Positions 1-7,986 of a DNA stretch of 40,002 nt are shown here, one piece after another (the first letter of the stretch is position 1; every line of letters begins with the position of its first letter). The notes below the pieces were generated by a model. The model was not told where the DNA came from. It saw only the letters and a list, made by a program, of their open reading frames with translations, and did no database searches. The position numbers and the translations under genes are program-made. Source of the DNA: an uncultured bacterium (lineage in GTDB: Bacteria; Cyanobacteriota; Vampirovibrionia; Gastranaerophilales; Gastranaerophilaceae); contig CACWHC010000014.1 in the NCBI GenBank assembly GCA_902760645.1, positions 1 to 40,002 of the forward strand, read 5' to 3'.

Positions 1-342
1 ATCTTTTAAATATCCATATCTAGTTATATCTTCAGCACTTTGATTAGAGAGTTCATATATACAATCATCAAATTTACAATTCATCTTATTTGTTCGGTAT
101 TTAAGCTCAATTGGAATATACAGACCATCTCCGTTTTTAATAAGAATATCAATATAACTTTTACAACCTTCTTCAAGTACGGTTTTATGTTCAAATTTTA
201 TTTTTAAATTTGGATATAGTACCCCGATTTTATGTGCTAAACAATCTTGAAATCCCTGTTCATTATGAAATATAGGATTTGTTTTTGATAATTCTGTAAT
301 TACATTGTAAATATCAAATTTATTATAAATTTCCTTTTTCAT
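1..342 (-). CDS. PD-(D/E)XK nuclease-like hypothetical protein, 3' end outside the window
   Basis: The first 114 codons of a minus-strand gene that runs off the left edge. The ATG at 342 has a GAGGTG ribosome binding site close upstream, so the start is convincing. The visible protein has an Asp at about residue 65 followed by a strand ending in Glu79-Leu-Lys81, the D...ExK signature of the PD-(D/E)XK nuclease fold, with a preceding helix carrying Glu28. This suggests a restriction-endonuclease-like or DUF-type nuclease, but the missing C-terminus prevents assignment. It lies beside a duplicated tRNA 3' end, so it may be cargo of an integrated element. Family call is inference; the open reading frame and start are clear. 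Confidence 0.7.
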   Translation of the reverse strand, partial: MKKEIYNKFDIYNVITELSKTNPIFHNEQGFQDCLAHKIGVLYPNLKIKFEHKTVLEEGCKSYIDILIKNGDGLYIPIELKYRTNKMNCKFDDCIYELSNQSAEDITRYGYLKD

Positions 343-633
343 ATACACCTCAACTGCTTTTATTATTTTATACTTAGGATAATTAATCAATACAATGTAT
401 GAAAAATTTTACGTTCTATCTATCTGCAGAAAAGAATAAAAAATCAAAATGAATATTATATATGGATTTTAGTCTTTCGATGCAATGTAAAGCAGCACAT
501 AATAACTTGACTATATTTTTTATGCAGGATTTTCACAAACCTTTTCGCATGTTTTCTACAAAGCAGAGATTTTTTATATCATTCTCAAACAAAATGTTAT
601 TTTTCACTATTATTAGAAAATAGCCGACCGGTG

Positions 634-663
634 TGAGTAAATAATGAGTAAATATGAGTAAAT
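634..663. repeat. Three short direct repeats TGAGTAAAT
   Basis: TGAGTAAAT starts at 634, 645 and 655, giving 11- and 10-bp spacing, about one helical turn. Regularly phased short repeats near an attachment-like site resemble integrase arm-binding or repressor sites. Function is inference. Confidence 0.45.
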
Positions 664-935
664 CGGTTTTTTTGGTAAAGTTAAACTTCCGACCGCCAAA
701 ACCCCTATAAATAGCGGACTTTATAAAAATAAACCATCAAATTTTATGAACCGCACCAACTCGATAAATACATTTAGCCCTTAACCCAGAGTATTATATT
801 CAGGTAAACAAAAGTTGCTATAATTCTTAAAATCCAATAATATCAATACTTTAAAATTTTCGCCCCCGAAGTCGCCCCCTTATGGGTATTTTTGAGGTGT
901 TTTTACAAAAACATAAGATACCACAAACGCATTAA

Positions 936-958
936 AAAAGAGCCTTTACGGCTCTTTT
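936..958 (-). terminator. Intrinsic terminator hairpin
   Basis: A perfect 9-bp stem (AAAAGAGCC / GGCTCTTTT) with a 5-base loop. Read on the minus strand it is followed by a run of T, so it mainly ends leftward transcription, such as that coming from the tRNA side. It could also work on the plus strand with a shorter T run. Confidence 0.75.
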
Positions 959-966
959 ATTAAAAT

Positions 967-983
967 TTGGAGAATAGGAGACT
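967..983. repeat. Attachment-site-like copy of the tRNA-Ala 3' end
   Basis: Seventeen bases identical to 1168-1184, which covers the last bases of tRNA-Ala (discriminator base, acceptor strand and part of the T arm). The match is in the same orientation and 201 bp away. Duplication of a tRNA 3' end is the classic footprint of tyrosine-integrase integration, so this is a probable attR/attL relic. Confidence 0.6.
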
Positions 984-984
984 G

Positions 985-1125
985 TCTTGGATTTTGGCAT
1001 TAAACGGGTCTGCGGTTGTCGACTTCAATGGTGAAACCATTTTGTCGCCAAGCCTTCGCCCTCTGCCAAAATCCGCTCGAACTCTTACAGGGCTTTCGCC
1101 TAGTGAGTTCTCGTCTTACTGACAC
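985..1125. other. GC-richer segment with nested inverted repeats
   Basis: Arms at 989-999 and 1064-1074 are perfect 11-bp inverted repeats (GGATTTTGGCA / TGCCAAAATCC). Between them lies a smaller hairpin, AATGG-tgaaa-CCATT, flanked by CGAC / GTCG. Composition is higher in GC than its surroundings. It lies exactly between the two attachment-like repeats. It may be a structured RNA, a recombination substrate or a small dispersed element; no family is recognised. Confidence 0.45.
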
Positions 1126-1127
1126 AC

Positions 1128-1169
1128 AAAAAAGAAGTACATAGAATAAATCCTATGTACTTCTTTTTT
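1128..1169 (-). terminator. Terminator hairpin of tRNA-Ala
   Basis: A perfect 17-bp stem (1128-1144 with 1153-1169) and an 8-base loop directly after the tRNA 3' end on the minus strand. It is very AT-rich at its base and rich in A/T flanks, as expected for an intrinsic terminator of the tRNA transcript. Confidence 0.75.
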
Positions 1170-1241
1170 GGAGAATAGGAGACTCGAACTCCTAACCCCC
1201 TGCGTGCAAAGCAGGTGCTCTACCAATTGAGCTAATCCCCC
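1169..1241 (-). tRNA. tRNA-Ala (anticodon TGC)
   Basis: 73 bases fold as a full cloverleaf: acceptor GGGGGAT with ATTCTCC (two G-T pairs), D arm GCTC/GAGC, anticodon stem CCTGC/GCAGG with loop TTTGCAC, and T arm AGGAG/CTCCT with loop TTCGAGT. The anticodon TGC reads alanine GCN codons. The discriminator is A and CCA is not encoded. Its 3' end is duplicated at 967-983, which marks it as an integration target. Confidence 0.95.
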
Positions 1242-1376
1242 ATAGGGTTATTTGATTTTCACGCACACCTTTTTAAAGGGTACTTTTTTATTTTACATGC
1301 TGATTTTTTTTTGTAAAGTACTTTTTTAAATTTTTTCTTATTGCAATTCAGGCTAATTTTATTATCATACTTTTAT

Positions 1377-1406
1377 TTGATGACATATTTCTGGTGTTTT
1401 TATAGA
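1377..1406 (+). promoter_or_regulatory. Candidate promoter of the lipid cluster, near-leaderless
   Basis: TTGATG (1377-1382), an 18-bp spacer, and TATAGA (1401-1406). The predicted transcript start at about 1413 falls only two bases before the ATG at 1415, and no Shine-Dalgarno sequence is present. An alternative promoter, TTGCAA (1341) with TATCAT (1363), spacer 16, would give a longer leader. Confidence 0.4.
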
Positions 1407-1414
1407 ATTATCGT

Positions 1415-2359
1415 ATGGAAGAAAAAGATTTGAACGTATTTAAAAGATTTTGGATATACCAAAAAGAACGTTTCCCTTTTTTGTCATACGGCTTAATGGT
1501 ATTTACGTTCGCATTCTCGGCTATGTCTTATTCTAAATTTTTAAGAGGAAGTTTTGAGTTTTCTTTTTTGGCTTTGATTATTGGTGCAATGACGTCTTTC
1601 GGGTATTTCTTCCTGCTCAGGCTTTTCGATGAATTTAAAGATGCCGAAGATGATGCAAAATACCGCCCGTACAGAGCCGTTCCAAGAGGTTTGGTTTCTT
1701 TTAAAGAACTCAAAATTCTCATTATCCTGATAATTTTATTCCAGGGTATTCTGAATTTTATATTTATGCCAAAAATGTTGTGGATATGGGGTTTAGTCAT
1801 AATTTATATGTTTATTATGGCAAAAGAATTTTTTGTAAGAGATTGGCTTAGACTTCACCCGATTGCATATTTGGTTTCACATATGATGGTCATGCCGGTA
1901 ATTGATTTTTATACAACAGGTTTAGACTGGAATAATGCAAACCTTGGTTTGCCAAACGGTTTAATAATATTCCTCGTTGTAACATTCTTAAACGGTGTTG
2001 TTATAGAAATAGGAAGAAAAATCCGAGCAAAAGAAGCTGAAGAAACAGGCGTTGAAACTTACTCATATCTGTGGGGCGAAAAAGGTGCTGCTTTAACTTG
2101 GCTTTGCATATTATTTATAACGTTTATTTTCGCAAATATAGCATGTTTTTATGCAGGATTTGGAAGACTAACCTTCGTATTTTTGGTAATATTCCTCCTG
2201 ATATGTGCCATTCCGGCACTTATGTTTCTTAAAAAACGGGAACAAAAATATGCTGCTAAAATTGAAACTATGGCAGGCATCTGGACATTGGGTATGTACC
2301 TTTCACTAGGCGGTATTCCAATGATTTTGCATTTTATAAGGAGTTTTAATGGATTTTAA
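1415..2359 (+). CDS. UbiA-family prenyltransferase-like membrane protein
   Basis: A 314-residue multi-pass membrane protein, roughly eight to nine helices, matching the length of UbiA-type aromatic/lipid prenyltransferases. The first Asp-rich site is RLFDEFKDAEDD at 69-80, with D72 and D76 placed like the NDxxDxxxD motif that binds prenyl-diphosphate Mg2+. It is followed by RPYRAVPRG (84-92), typical of the family. The second site (about 198-214) reads GRKIRAKEAEETGVET and lacks the usual DxxxD, so this is a divergent branch with unknown acceptor. It heads a six-gene run and overlaps the next gene by 11 bases. The reaction is inferred to be transfer of a prenyl or related group to a lipid or small acceptor; the acceptor cannot be read from sequence. 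Confidence 0.8.
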   Translation: MEEKDLNVFKRFWIYQKERFPFLSYGLMVFTFAFSAMSYSKFLRGSFEFSFLALIIGAMTSFGYFFLLRLFDEFKDAEDDAKYRPYRAVPRGLVSFKELKILIILIILFQGILNFIFMPKMLWIWGLVIIYMFIMAKEFFVRDWLRLHPIAYLVSHMMVMPVIDFYTTGLDWNNANLGLPNGLIIFLVVTFLNGVVIEIGRKIRAKEAEETGVETYSYLWGEKGAALTWLCILFITFIFANIACFYAGFGRLTFVFLVIFLLICAIPALMFLKKREQKYAAKIETMAGIWTLGMYLSLGGIPMILHFIRSFNGF

Positions 2360-4796
2360 TAATGAAAAAGAAGTTGGCGGAAAGGCATATAATTTAGGCA
2401 TATTAACTAAAAACGGAATTAATGTGCCAAAATGGTTTGTCGTAACTTCACCGGATGATGAATTTGAAATTGATGAAAACAAATTATACGCCGTTCGTTC
2501 ATCTGCTGTCGGTGAAGATAACAGTGATAACTCTTTTGCAGGACAAATGGAATCCTATTTGTATGTGAAACCTTGTGATATAAAACAAAGAATACAGGAT
2601 GTAATTGATTCTGCAAATTCTGACAGAATAAAGTTTTACAGAGAGCAAAACGGTTTAGACAATGAAAATATAAAAGTCGGGGTAATCATTCAGGAAATGA
2701 TTAATTCAGAAATATCAGGAGTTGCTTTTTCTTCAGACCCGATTACGGGGGAACGTAATTCTGTTGTAATATCATCTGTTTTCGGACTTGGTGAAGGGCT
2801 TGTTTCAGGAGAACTTGATGCAGACACTTTCACCGTAAATGGCAATGAAATTTCAAAAAGACTTGTAAATAAGCCGTATAAAATCATATTTGATAAAGAA
2901 AAAGGATACGGAACAATAAAAATCCCTAACCAAAATCCGCAGGAATCTTCTTTAAGTGATAATCAAATAAAAGAGATTTGCGGCAAGGTCAGGGAAATTG
3001 TTTCTATTTACGGCAAACCGCAGGATATTGAGTGGGCTTACGAAAAAGGACAGCTTTATATTTTACAGAGCCGGCCAATAACTACATTGGAAAACCTGGC
3101 AGATAAATCTCAACAGGAAGTTATCTGGGATAATTCAAATATTATTGAAAGTTATTCAGGAGTTACAACACCGCTGACTTTTTCATTTATAAAAGATGTT
3201 TATACGGAAGTGTATAAGCAATTTCTTTTGATAATGGGAGTTGAACAGGAATTAATAGAAGAAAATTCAGATATATTTCAAATGCTCGGACTTATTGAGG
3301 GAAGAGTTTATTACAATCTTTTAAACTGGTACAGACTTTTAAGGCTAATGCCCGGATATGAAATTAATGCAGGTTTTATGGAATCTATGATGGGCGTAAA
3401 ACAAAAATTAAACCAAATTCCAAAAGTTAAACCAAGCAGGAAAAATGAGTATGTAAGATTATTTAATCTTGTAAAATCTCTTATTATAAATTTATTCAGA
3501 CTGCCAAAAGATATCGAAAAATTCTACACTCATATAAATAATACATTATCACCTTACGAAAACGGAAAATTAGAGGGGAAAACTTCCAACGAGCTTGTGG
3601 AAATTTATTATGAATTAGAATCAAAACTTATGAAAAAATGGCAGGCACCGTTAGTAAATGATTTTTATGCAATGATATTTTACGGATTATTGAAAAAGAA
3701 ATTATCCAAAATTGATTCTAACGGAACTCTGCAAAACGATTTACTTACGGGGGAAACCGGTATAATTTCAACAGAACCGATAAAAAGAATAAAAGAAATT
3801 TCCAACAAAATTTGCCTTAATGAAGAATTAAAAGAATTTTTCTTAAATAATTCAGAAGAAGAAATTCAAAAACATTTAACAGAATATGAAATCAATAAAG
3901 ATATTCAGTCTTTTATAAATAAATTCGGAAATCGTTGTATAGGCGAATTAAAGCTGGAAACCGTTACATACAAACAGGATGCAAAACTGCTCTTATACAT
4001 AATTAAATCTTATGTAAGACAGGGAATTATCGATTTAGACAAAGAAAGAGAAAAAGAACAGGAAATCCGAAAAAATGCAGAAAATATCGTTAAAGAAAAA
4101 ATTAAATCTCCTTTCTTTGGTTTTATACTGAAAAATGCACGGTTAAGAGTTAAAAACAGAGAAAATTTAAGATTTGAAAGAACAAGATTATTCGGACTTG
4201 TAAGGGAAATTTTCCTTGAACTGGGCAAAAATTTTGCATACGAAAATATTATTGAAAATAAAAGAGATATTTTTTATCTTACAAAAGAAGAAATTTTTAA
4301 TTATGTAAGAGGCACAAGTGTTGAAACTGATTTGAAAACGCTTATAAGTAGAAGAAAAGAACAGTTCAAATTATTTGAAGATAAGCATCCGTCAGACAGA
4401 TTCTCAACATACGGAATTGTTTATAAATCCAATGATTACACAACCGAAAATAAAGCGGAAGAAAACAACAAAACAGATGGTGATTTAAGCGGTATCGGAT
4501 GTTGTGCGGGAATTGTAAGAGCAAAAGTTAAGATAGTACGTTCCGTTGCGGAATCTTCAGGTTTAGAAGGGTGCATAATGGTTGCAGAACGTACGGATCC
4601 GGGTTGGGTGCCTCTGTTTCCGATAAGTAAAGGTATTCTTGTTGAAAGGGGAAGTATTCTTTCACATTCCGCAATCGTTGCAAGAGAAATGGGTATTCCC
4701 GCAATTGTCGGAATAAATAATCTTTTAACCGCTTTAAAAGACGGAGATGAAATTGAAATGGACGGCGCAACAGGTGTTATAAGGATAATAAAATAA
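2349..4796 (+). CDS. PEP-synthase/rifampin-phosphotransferase-like dikinase without PEP-binding domain
   Basis: 815 residues. The N-terminal ATP-grasp domain is clear: VGGKAYNLG (9-17), YAVRSSAVGED (47-57), FAGQ (63-66), GVAFSSDP (124-131), FGLGEG (145-150), IEWA (227-230) and LQSRPIT (239-245). The C-terminal swivelling domain carries the phosphohistidine, H773, in GSILSHSAIVARE. The middle (about 250-700) is poorly conserved and helical. PEP synthase and PPDK continue into a PEP/pyruvate TIM barrel; here the protein ends just after the His domain. The architecture is therefore that of rifampin phosphotransferase-like enzymes, which pass the beta-phosphate of ATP to a non-pyruvate acceptor. 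In this operon a lipid or polyprenol acceptor is a reasonable inference. Annotation as plain ppsA would mislead. Confidence 0.8.
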   Translation: MDFNNEKEVGGKAYNLGILTKNGINVPKWFVVTSPDDEFEIDENKLYAVRSSAVGEDNSDNSFAGQMESYLYVKPCDIKQRIQDVIDSANSDRIKFYREQNGLDNENIKVGVIIQEMINSEISGVAFSSDPITGERNSVVISSVFGLGEGLVSGELDADTFTVNGNEISKRLVNKPYKIIFDKEKGYGTIKIPNQNPQESSLSDNQIKEICGKVREIVSIYGKPQDIEWAYEKGQLYILQSRPITTLENLADKSQQEVIWDNSNIIESYSGVTTPLTFSFIKDVYTEVYKQFLLIMGVEQELIEENSDIFQMLGLIEGRVYYNLLNWYRLLRLMPGYEINAGFMESMMGVKQKLNQIPKVKPSRKNEYVRLFNLVKSLIINLFRLPKDIEKFYTHINNTLSPYENGKLEGKTSNELVEIYYELESKLMKKWQAPLVNDFYAMIFYGLLKKKLSKIDSNGTLQNDLLTGETGIISTEPIKRIKEISNKICLNEELKEFFLNNSEEEIQKHLTEYEINKDIQSFINKFGNRCIGELKLETVTYKQDAKLLLYIIKSYVRQGIIDLDKEREKEQEIRKNAENIVKEKIKSPFFGFILKNARLRVKNRENLRFERTRLFGLVREIFLELGKNFAYENIIENKRDIFYLTKEEIFNYVRGTSVETDLKTLISRRKEQFKLFEDKHPSDRFSTYGIVYKSNDYTTENKAEENNKTDGDLSGIGCCAGIVRAKVKIVRSVAESSGLEGCIMVAERTDPGWVPLFPISKGILVERGSILSHSAIVAREMGIPAIVGINNLLTALKDGDEIEMDGATGVIRIIK

Positions 4797-5893
4797 TGGG
4801 AAAAGAAATTCAGGAAAGAGCAAAATTTGACAGAATAAGATACGCAAACTGCTGGGAAGACAGCCACCTTTTACTGGAAGCATTTGAAATTACTCCCGAT
4901 AAAAAATGTATTTCAATAGCATCCGCCGGAGATAATTCTCTTGCTCTGCTTATTAAAAATCCGCAAATTGTCTTGGCCGTTGATTTAAGTATTCCGCAAA
5001 TTTCCTGCACCCAGTTAAAAAAATATGCCATCAAACATTTAGATTATGACAGTTTTCTGAAATTATTAGGGTTTAAAGACTGCGATAACAGAATAGAAAT
5101 TTTTAAGTCGATTGAAGAACATTTGTCAACAGAGGCAAAATATTATTTTTCAAATCATTATGACATCATTAAAAACGGAATTATTCATGAGGGTAAATTT
5201 GAAAATTATTTTCAGCTTTTCGCAACAAAAATAATGCCTCTTATACATAATCAGAAAAACCTGACCGAATTGTTTTTGCCAAAAGCTATTGAGGCTCAAA
5301 AACTTTTTTATGACAGGACATGGAATAACTTGAGATTTAAACTTTTATTCAAACTATTTTTCAACAAATTTATAATGGGCAGGCTGGGTCGTGATAAAGA
5401 ATTTTTCAAATACGTTGATACGGCAATGATTTCAGATAATATAAAAGCAAGAACTGACAAAGCATTGAGGGATGTTCCTACATGGAATAATCCTTATGTA
5501 AACTATATTTTGCTGAATAATTTTGAATTTGCTTTACCTGATTTTGCAAAAGAAGAAAATTTCAACATAATAAAAAGCAACATTGATGCACTTGAAATAA
5601 AAATCGGTACAATTAATGAAGCTGCACAAAATTCCGGCATGAAATTTGACTGCTTTAATCTATCTGATATTTTTGAATATATGGATTGCGAACTTTTTAA
5701 AAATATCTCAGAACAACTTTTATCTGTTTCAAACAAAGGTGCAAGATATTGTTACTGGAATATGATGGTTGACAGGCGAATTTCAGAGATTATACCGGAA
5801 CATTTTTCATACAAAGAAGAATTGTCAAAAGAATTGTACGAAAAAGACAGAGCATTTTTCTATAAGAGTTTTATTGTAGATGAGGTAATATAA
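4796..5893 (+). CDS. BtaA-like (DUF3419) S-adenosylmethionine 3-amino-3-carboxypropyl transferase
   Basis: 365 residues. The N-terminus matches BtaA/DUF3419: RYANCWEDSHLLLEAF (about 15-30), then ISIASAGDNSLALL and AVDLS (a SAM-binding Rossmann pattern), then a long helical insert and a C-terminal FDCFNLSDIFEYM segment. In BtaA this fold moves the 3-amino-3-carboxypropyl group of SAM onto diacylglycerol, the first step of betaine-lipid synthesis. The N-methyltransferase partner BtaB is not in the window, so the product would be a homoserine-type ether lipid unless BtaB lies elsewhere. It overlaps the previous stop codon by one base and is followed one base later by the next gene. Family call is strong; acceptor is unknown. 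Confidence 0.8.
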   Translation: MGKEIQERAKFDRIRYANCWEDSHLLLEAFEITPDKKCISIASAGDNSLALLIKNPQIVLAVDLSIPQISCTQLKKYAIKHLDYDSFLKLLGFKDCDNRIEIFKSIEEHLSTEAKYYFSNHYDIIKNGIIHEGKFENYFQLFATKIMPLIHNQKNLTELFLPKAIEAQKLFYDRTWNNLRFKLLFKLFFNKFIMGRLGRDKEFFKYVDTAMISDNIKARTDKALRDVPTWNNPYVNYILLNNFEFALPDFAKEENFNIIKSNIDALEIKIGTINEAAQNSGMKFDCFNLSDIFEYMDCELFKNISEQLLSVSNKGARYCYWNMMVDRRISEIIPEHFSYKEELSKELYEKDRAFFYKSFIVDEVI

Positions 5894-5894
5894 A

Positions 5895-7031
5895 ATGGGT
5901 GATATAATTTGGGGCAGTATAGTTTCTGCGATATTTCTTCTATTATTTGTAATTGCTGAAATTGCATATAAAAAAGGAACGGATGTAGAATTTACGAGAA
6001 AATTTGTTCATTTTGGCGGTGCCTTTGTAACTATATTTTTCCCGTTTATTATACATTCACACTGGACGGTATTAACACTTGCATCAGTTTTTGCAGTTAT
6101 AATGATTCTCACAAAAAAATTAGGATTACTGCAATCCGTACATGGTGTAACCAGAAAATCAGAAGGTGCATTATACCATCCGATTGCAATATATTCCTGC
6201 TTTTTATATGCGGAAATTTTGCAACAGCCTTGGTTTTATGTAATTGCAGTTTTAATTTTGGCAATTTCTGATGCTTCGGCAGCTCTTGTCGGAAAAAGTT
6301 ACGGAGCTTATGAATATGTCGTAGAAATCGGTACCAGAAAAACTTTTGAAGGCTCCATAACATTTTTTCTGACTTCTTTTTTAATAACTCACCTTATTTT
6401 ACTGCTTGCGACAAATACAGGGAGGATTGAAAGCGTTTTAATAGCACTTTTAATTTCAACGATTGTTACGATATTTGAGGGAGTGAGTTTGAAAGGTGCG
6501 GATAATCTTTTTATCCCTTTAGCTGCAATGTTTATTTTGTCGAAAAATATAACACCCACAGTATATGGCATTACAAGACAAATTATCATTTTGTCATTAT
6601 TCATAATTTGGTATCTTATAGTTATGAAACCTTATAAAAGAGTGGGATTTTCGGGAGTATTACTTTTAGGTTTGATAAATTATGTTATTTGGGCATTATT
6701 GGGTAATATACTTGCAGTTGTAATGTTTTTATTCTCATTTATTTGTCAAAAAACTAATTTAATATTAAATTACGAATGTGATGTAGCAGATGCATACAGA
6801 GTAAGACCCATATTTTATATTCTTGCGGTACCTATTACATGTGCCTTTTTGGGACAAGCATTAGGAAACATCGTATGTATCCCGTTTATCACATCATTAA
6901 TTTGTGAAGGTTATATTATAAAAACCAAATTTTTTGATGGTAACCTGAACAAAGGATTAACAGCCACATCAATAATTTCGGTAATAGTAACTATAATTGC
7001 ATTAGGAGTAAAATATGTATTTATCGGATAA
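5895..7031 (+). CDS. Phytol/dolichol-kinase-like (CTP-dependent) integral membrane protein
   Basis: 378 residues, about ten or more membrane helices. Family motifs: RKFVHF (35-40), SDASAALVGK (125-134), RKTFEGS (148-154) and FEGVSLKGADNLFIPL (194-209), as in phytol kinase VTE5, dolichol kinase and bacterial CDP-diglyceride-synthase-like relatives. These use CTP to phosphorylate an isoprenoid alcohol or lipid. The family core ends near residue 220; the remaining 150 residues are an extra hydrophobic module with about six helices and the polar stretch CDVADAYRVRP, not recognised. Its place next to a UbiA-like enzyme suggests it supplies or recycles a prenyl phosphate. Overlaps the next gene by 17 bases. 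Confidence 0.75.
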   Translation: MGDIIWGSIVSAIFLLLFVIAEIAYKKGTDVEFTRKFVHFGGAFVTIFFPFIIHSHWTVLTLASVFAVIMILTKKLGLLQSVHGVTRKSEGALYHPIAIYSCFLYAEILQQPWFYVIAVLILAISDASAALVGKSYGAYEYVVEIGTRKTFEGSITFFLTSFLITHLILLLATNTGRIESVLIALLISTIVTIFEGVSLKGADNLFIPLAAMFILSKNITPTVYGITRQIIILSLFIIWYLIVMKPYKRVGFSGVLLLGLINYVIWALLGNILAVVMFLFSFICQKTNLILNYECDVADAYRVRPIFYILAVPITCAFLGQALGNIVCIPFITSLICEGYIIKTKFFDGNLNKGLTATSIISVIVTIIALGVKYVFIG

Positions 7032-7986
7032 TAAAGATGAATTTTTAAATTTCCCAAAAGAATTATATGCAAATGACCCGTTTTACACTACAAAATCTGA
7101 AAATACTTCGGATTGTGAAAAACTCTTTATAGTAAAAGAAGATGAAAAAATTCTTGCAAGAGCAGCCATAATCTATAATGCCGGTCTGAGTTACAAAAAT
7201 TATAAAACACTTCAGGTCGGATTTTTTGAAGCAGAAAATAACTATAACGCCGTAAAATTTTTATTTGATGAAATAAAAAAATACGCAAAAAATAACGGAT
7301 ACGATTATTTAATCGGACCAATCAACGGCTCAACATGGAAAAAATACCGCATAACCTTACCGTCAAATAACTTGCCTTTCCTTATGGATAATTATAATAA
7401 GCCATATTATGCCAAATTATTTGAAGATTATGGCTTTGAAACCATTTCAAATTATACATCTTCAATTACAAATAATTTAAATAATGATTATTCAAGGTTA
7501 GAAAAATTTGAAAAAATCTTTGAAAATAAGGGTATTAAAATCAGAAAATTTAATCCTGAAAAATTTGAGGAAGATATTAGAAAAATTTATGATGTATCTG
7601 TTCAGAGTTTTGTGAACAATTTTCTTTATACCCCGATTGAATTTGAAATATTTTACAAGATGTATGAACCGGTTAAAAATTTTTTAAACCCCGAATGGAT
7701 TTTAATTGCAGAAGACGAGAATAACAGTCCGTTAGCATTTATTTTTGGATTTGATAATTTATTTTCTCGCGAAAAAAAATCTTTGGTTGTAAAAACTCTT
7801 GCACAGGTTCCTGACTACAAATACAAGGGGATAGGTTCATATTTAACTGAACTTTTGCATAAAAAAGCCTTTATTGCAGGATATGACAATATAATTCATG
7901 CACTTATGCATGAATCTAACGTTTCTGCAAATATCCTTGCCGGCGAACTTTATCACGAATATAAATTATACGGAGCAAAATTATGA
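7015..7986 (+). CDS. GNAT-type acyltransferase, double-domain form
   Basis: 323 residues, soluble. The C-terminal half has the GNAT core: ILIAEDENNSPLAFIFGF, then KTLAQVPDYKYKGIGSYL, which resembles the acyl-CoA pyrophosphate loop (Q/RxxGxG/A), and HALMHESNVSANIL. The N-terminal half has a second, degenerate GNAT-like region with GPINGSTWKKYR. Two-domain GNAT proteins of this kind often use acyl-CoA or acyl carrier donors. The downstream AMP ligase overlaps by ATGA and could supply the activated acyl group, so N-acylation of an amino-containing lipid headgroup is a reasonable guess. Substrate not visible. Confidence 0.65.
   Translation: MYLSDNKDEFLNFPKELYANDPFYTTKSENTSDCEKLFIVKEDEKILARAAIIYNAGLSYKNYKTLQVGFFEAENNYNAVKFLFDEIKKYAKNNGYDYLIGPINGSTWKKYRITLPSNNLPFLMDNYNKPYYAKLFEDYGFETISNYTSSITNNLNNDYSRLEKFEKIFENKGIKIRKFNPEKFEEDIRKIYDVSVQSFVNNFLYTPIEFEIFYKMYEPVKNFLNPEWILIAEDENNSPLAFIFGFDNLFSREKKSLVVKTLAQVPDYKYKGIGSYLTELLHKKAFIAGYDNIIHALMHESNVSANILAGELYHEYKLYGAKL

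Larger units (their letters stand above)
343..966. other. Gene-free stretch between the truncated nuclease gene and the tRNA scar
   Basis: No convincing reading frame is visible on either strand. It contains three near-tandem copies of TGAGTAAAT starting at 634, 645 and 655, and a hairpin terminator at 936-958. Composition is AT-rich with a few GC-richer patches near 690-715 and 860-885. It could be the degenerate end of an integrated element. Confidence 0.5.

Noticed and set aside
634-663. CRISPR-like array
   Set aside because: Repeats are only nine bases with one- or two-base gaps; no spacers.
2349-4796. Annotation as phosphoenolpyruvate synthase (ppsA)
   Set aside because: The PEP/pyruvate-binding barrel is absent, so that reaction is not supported.
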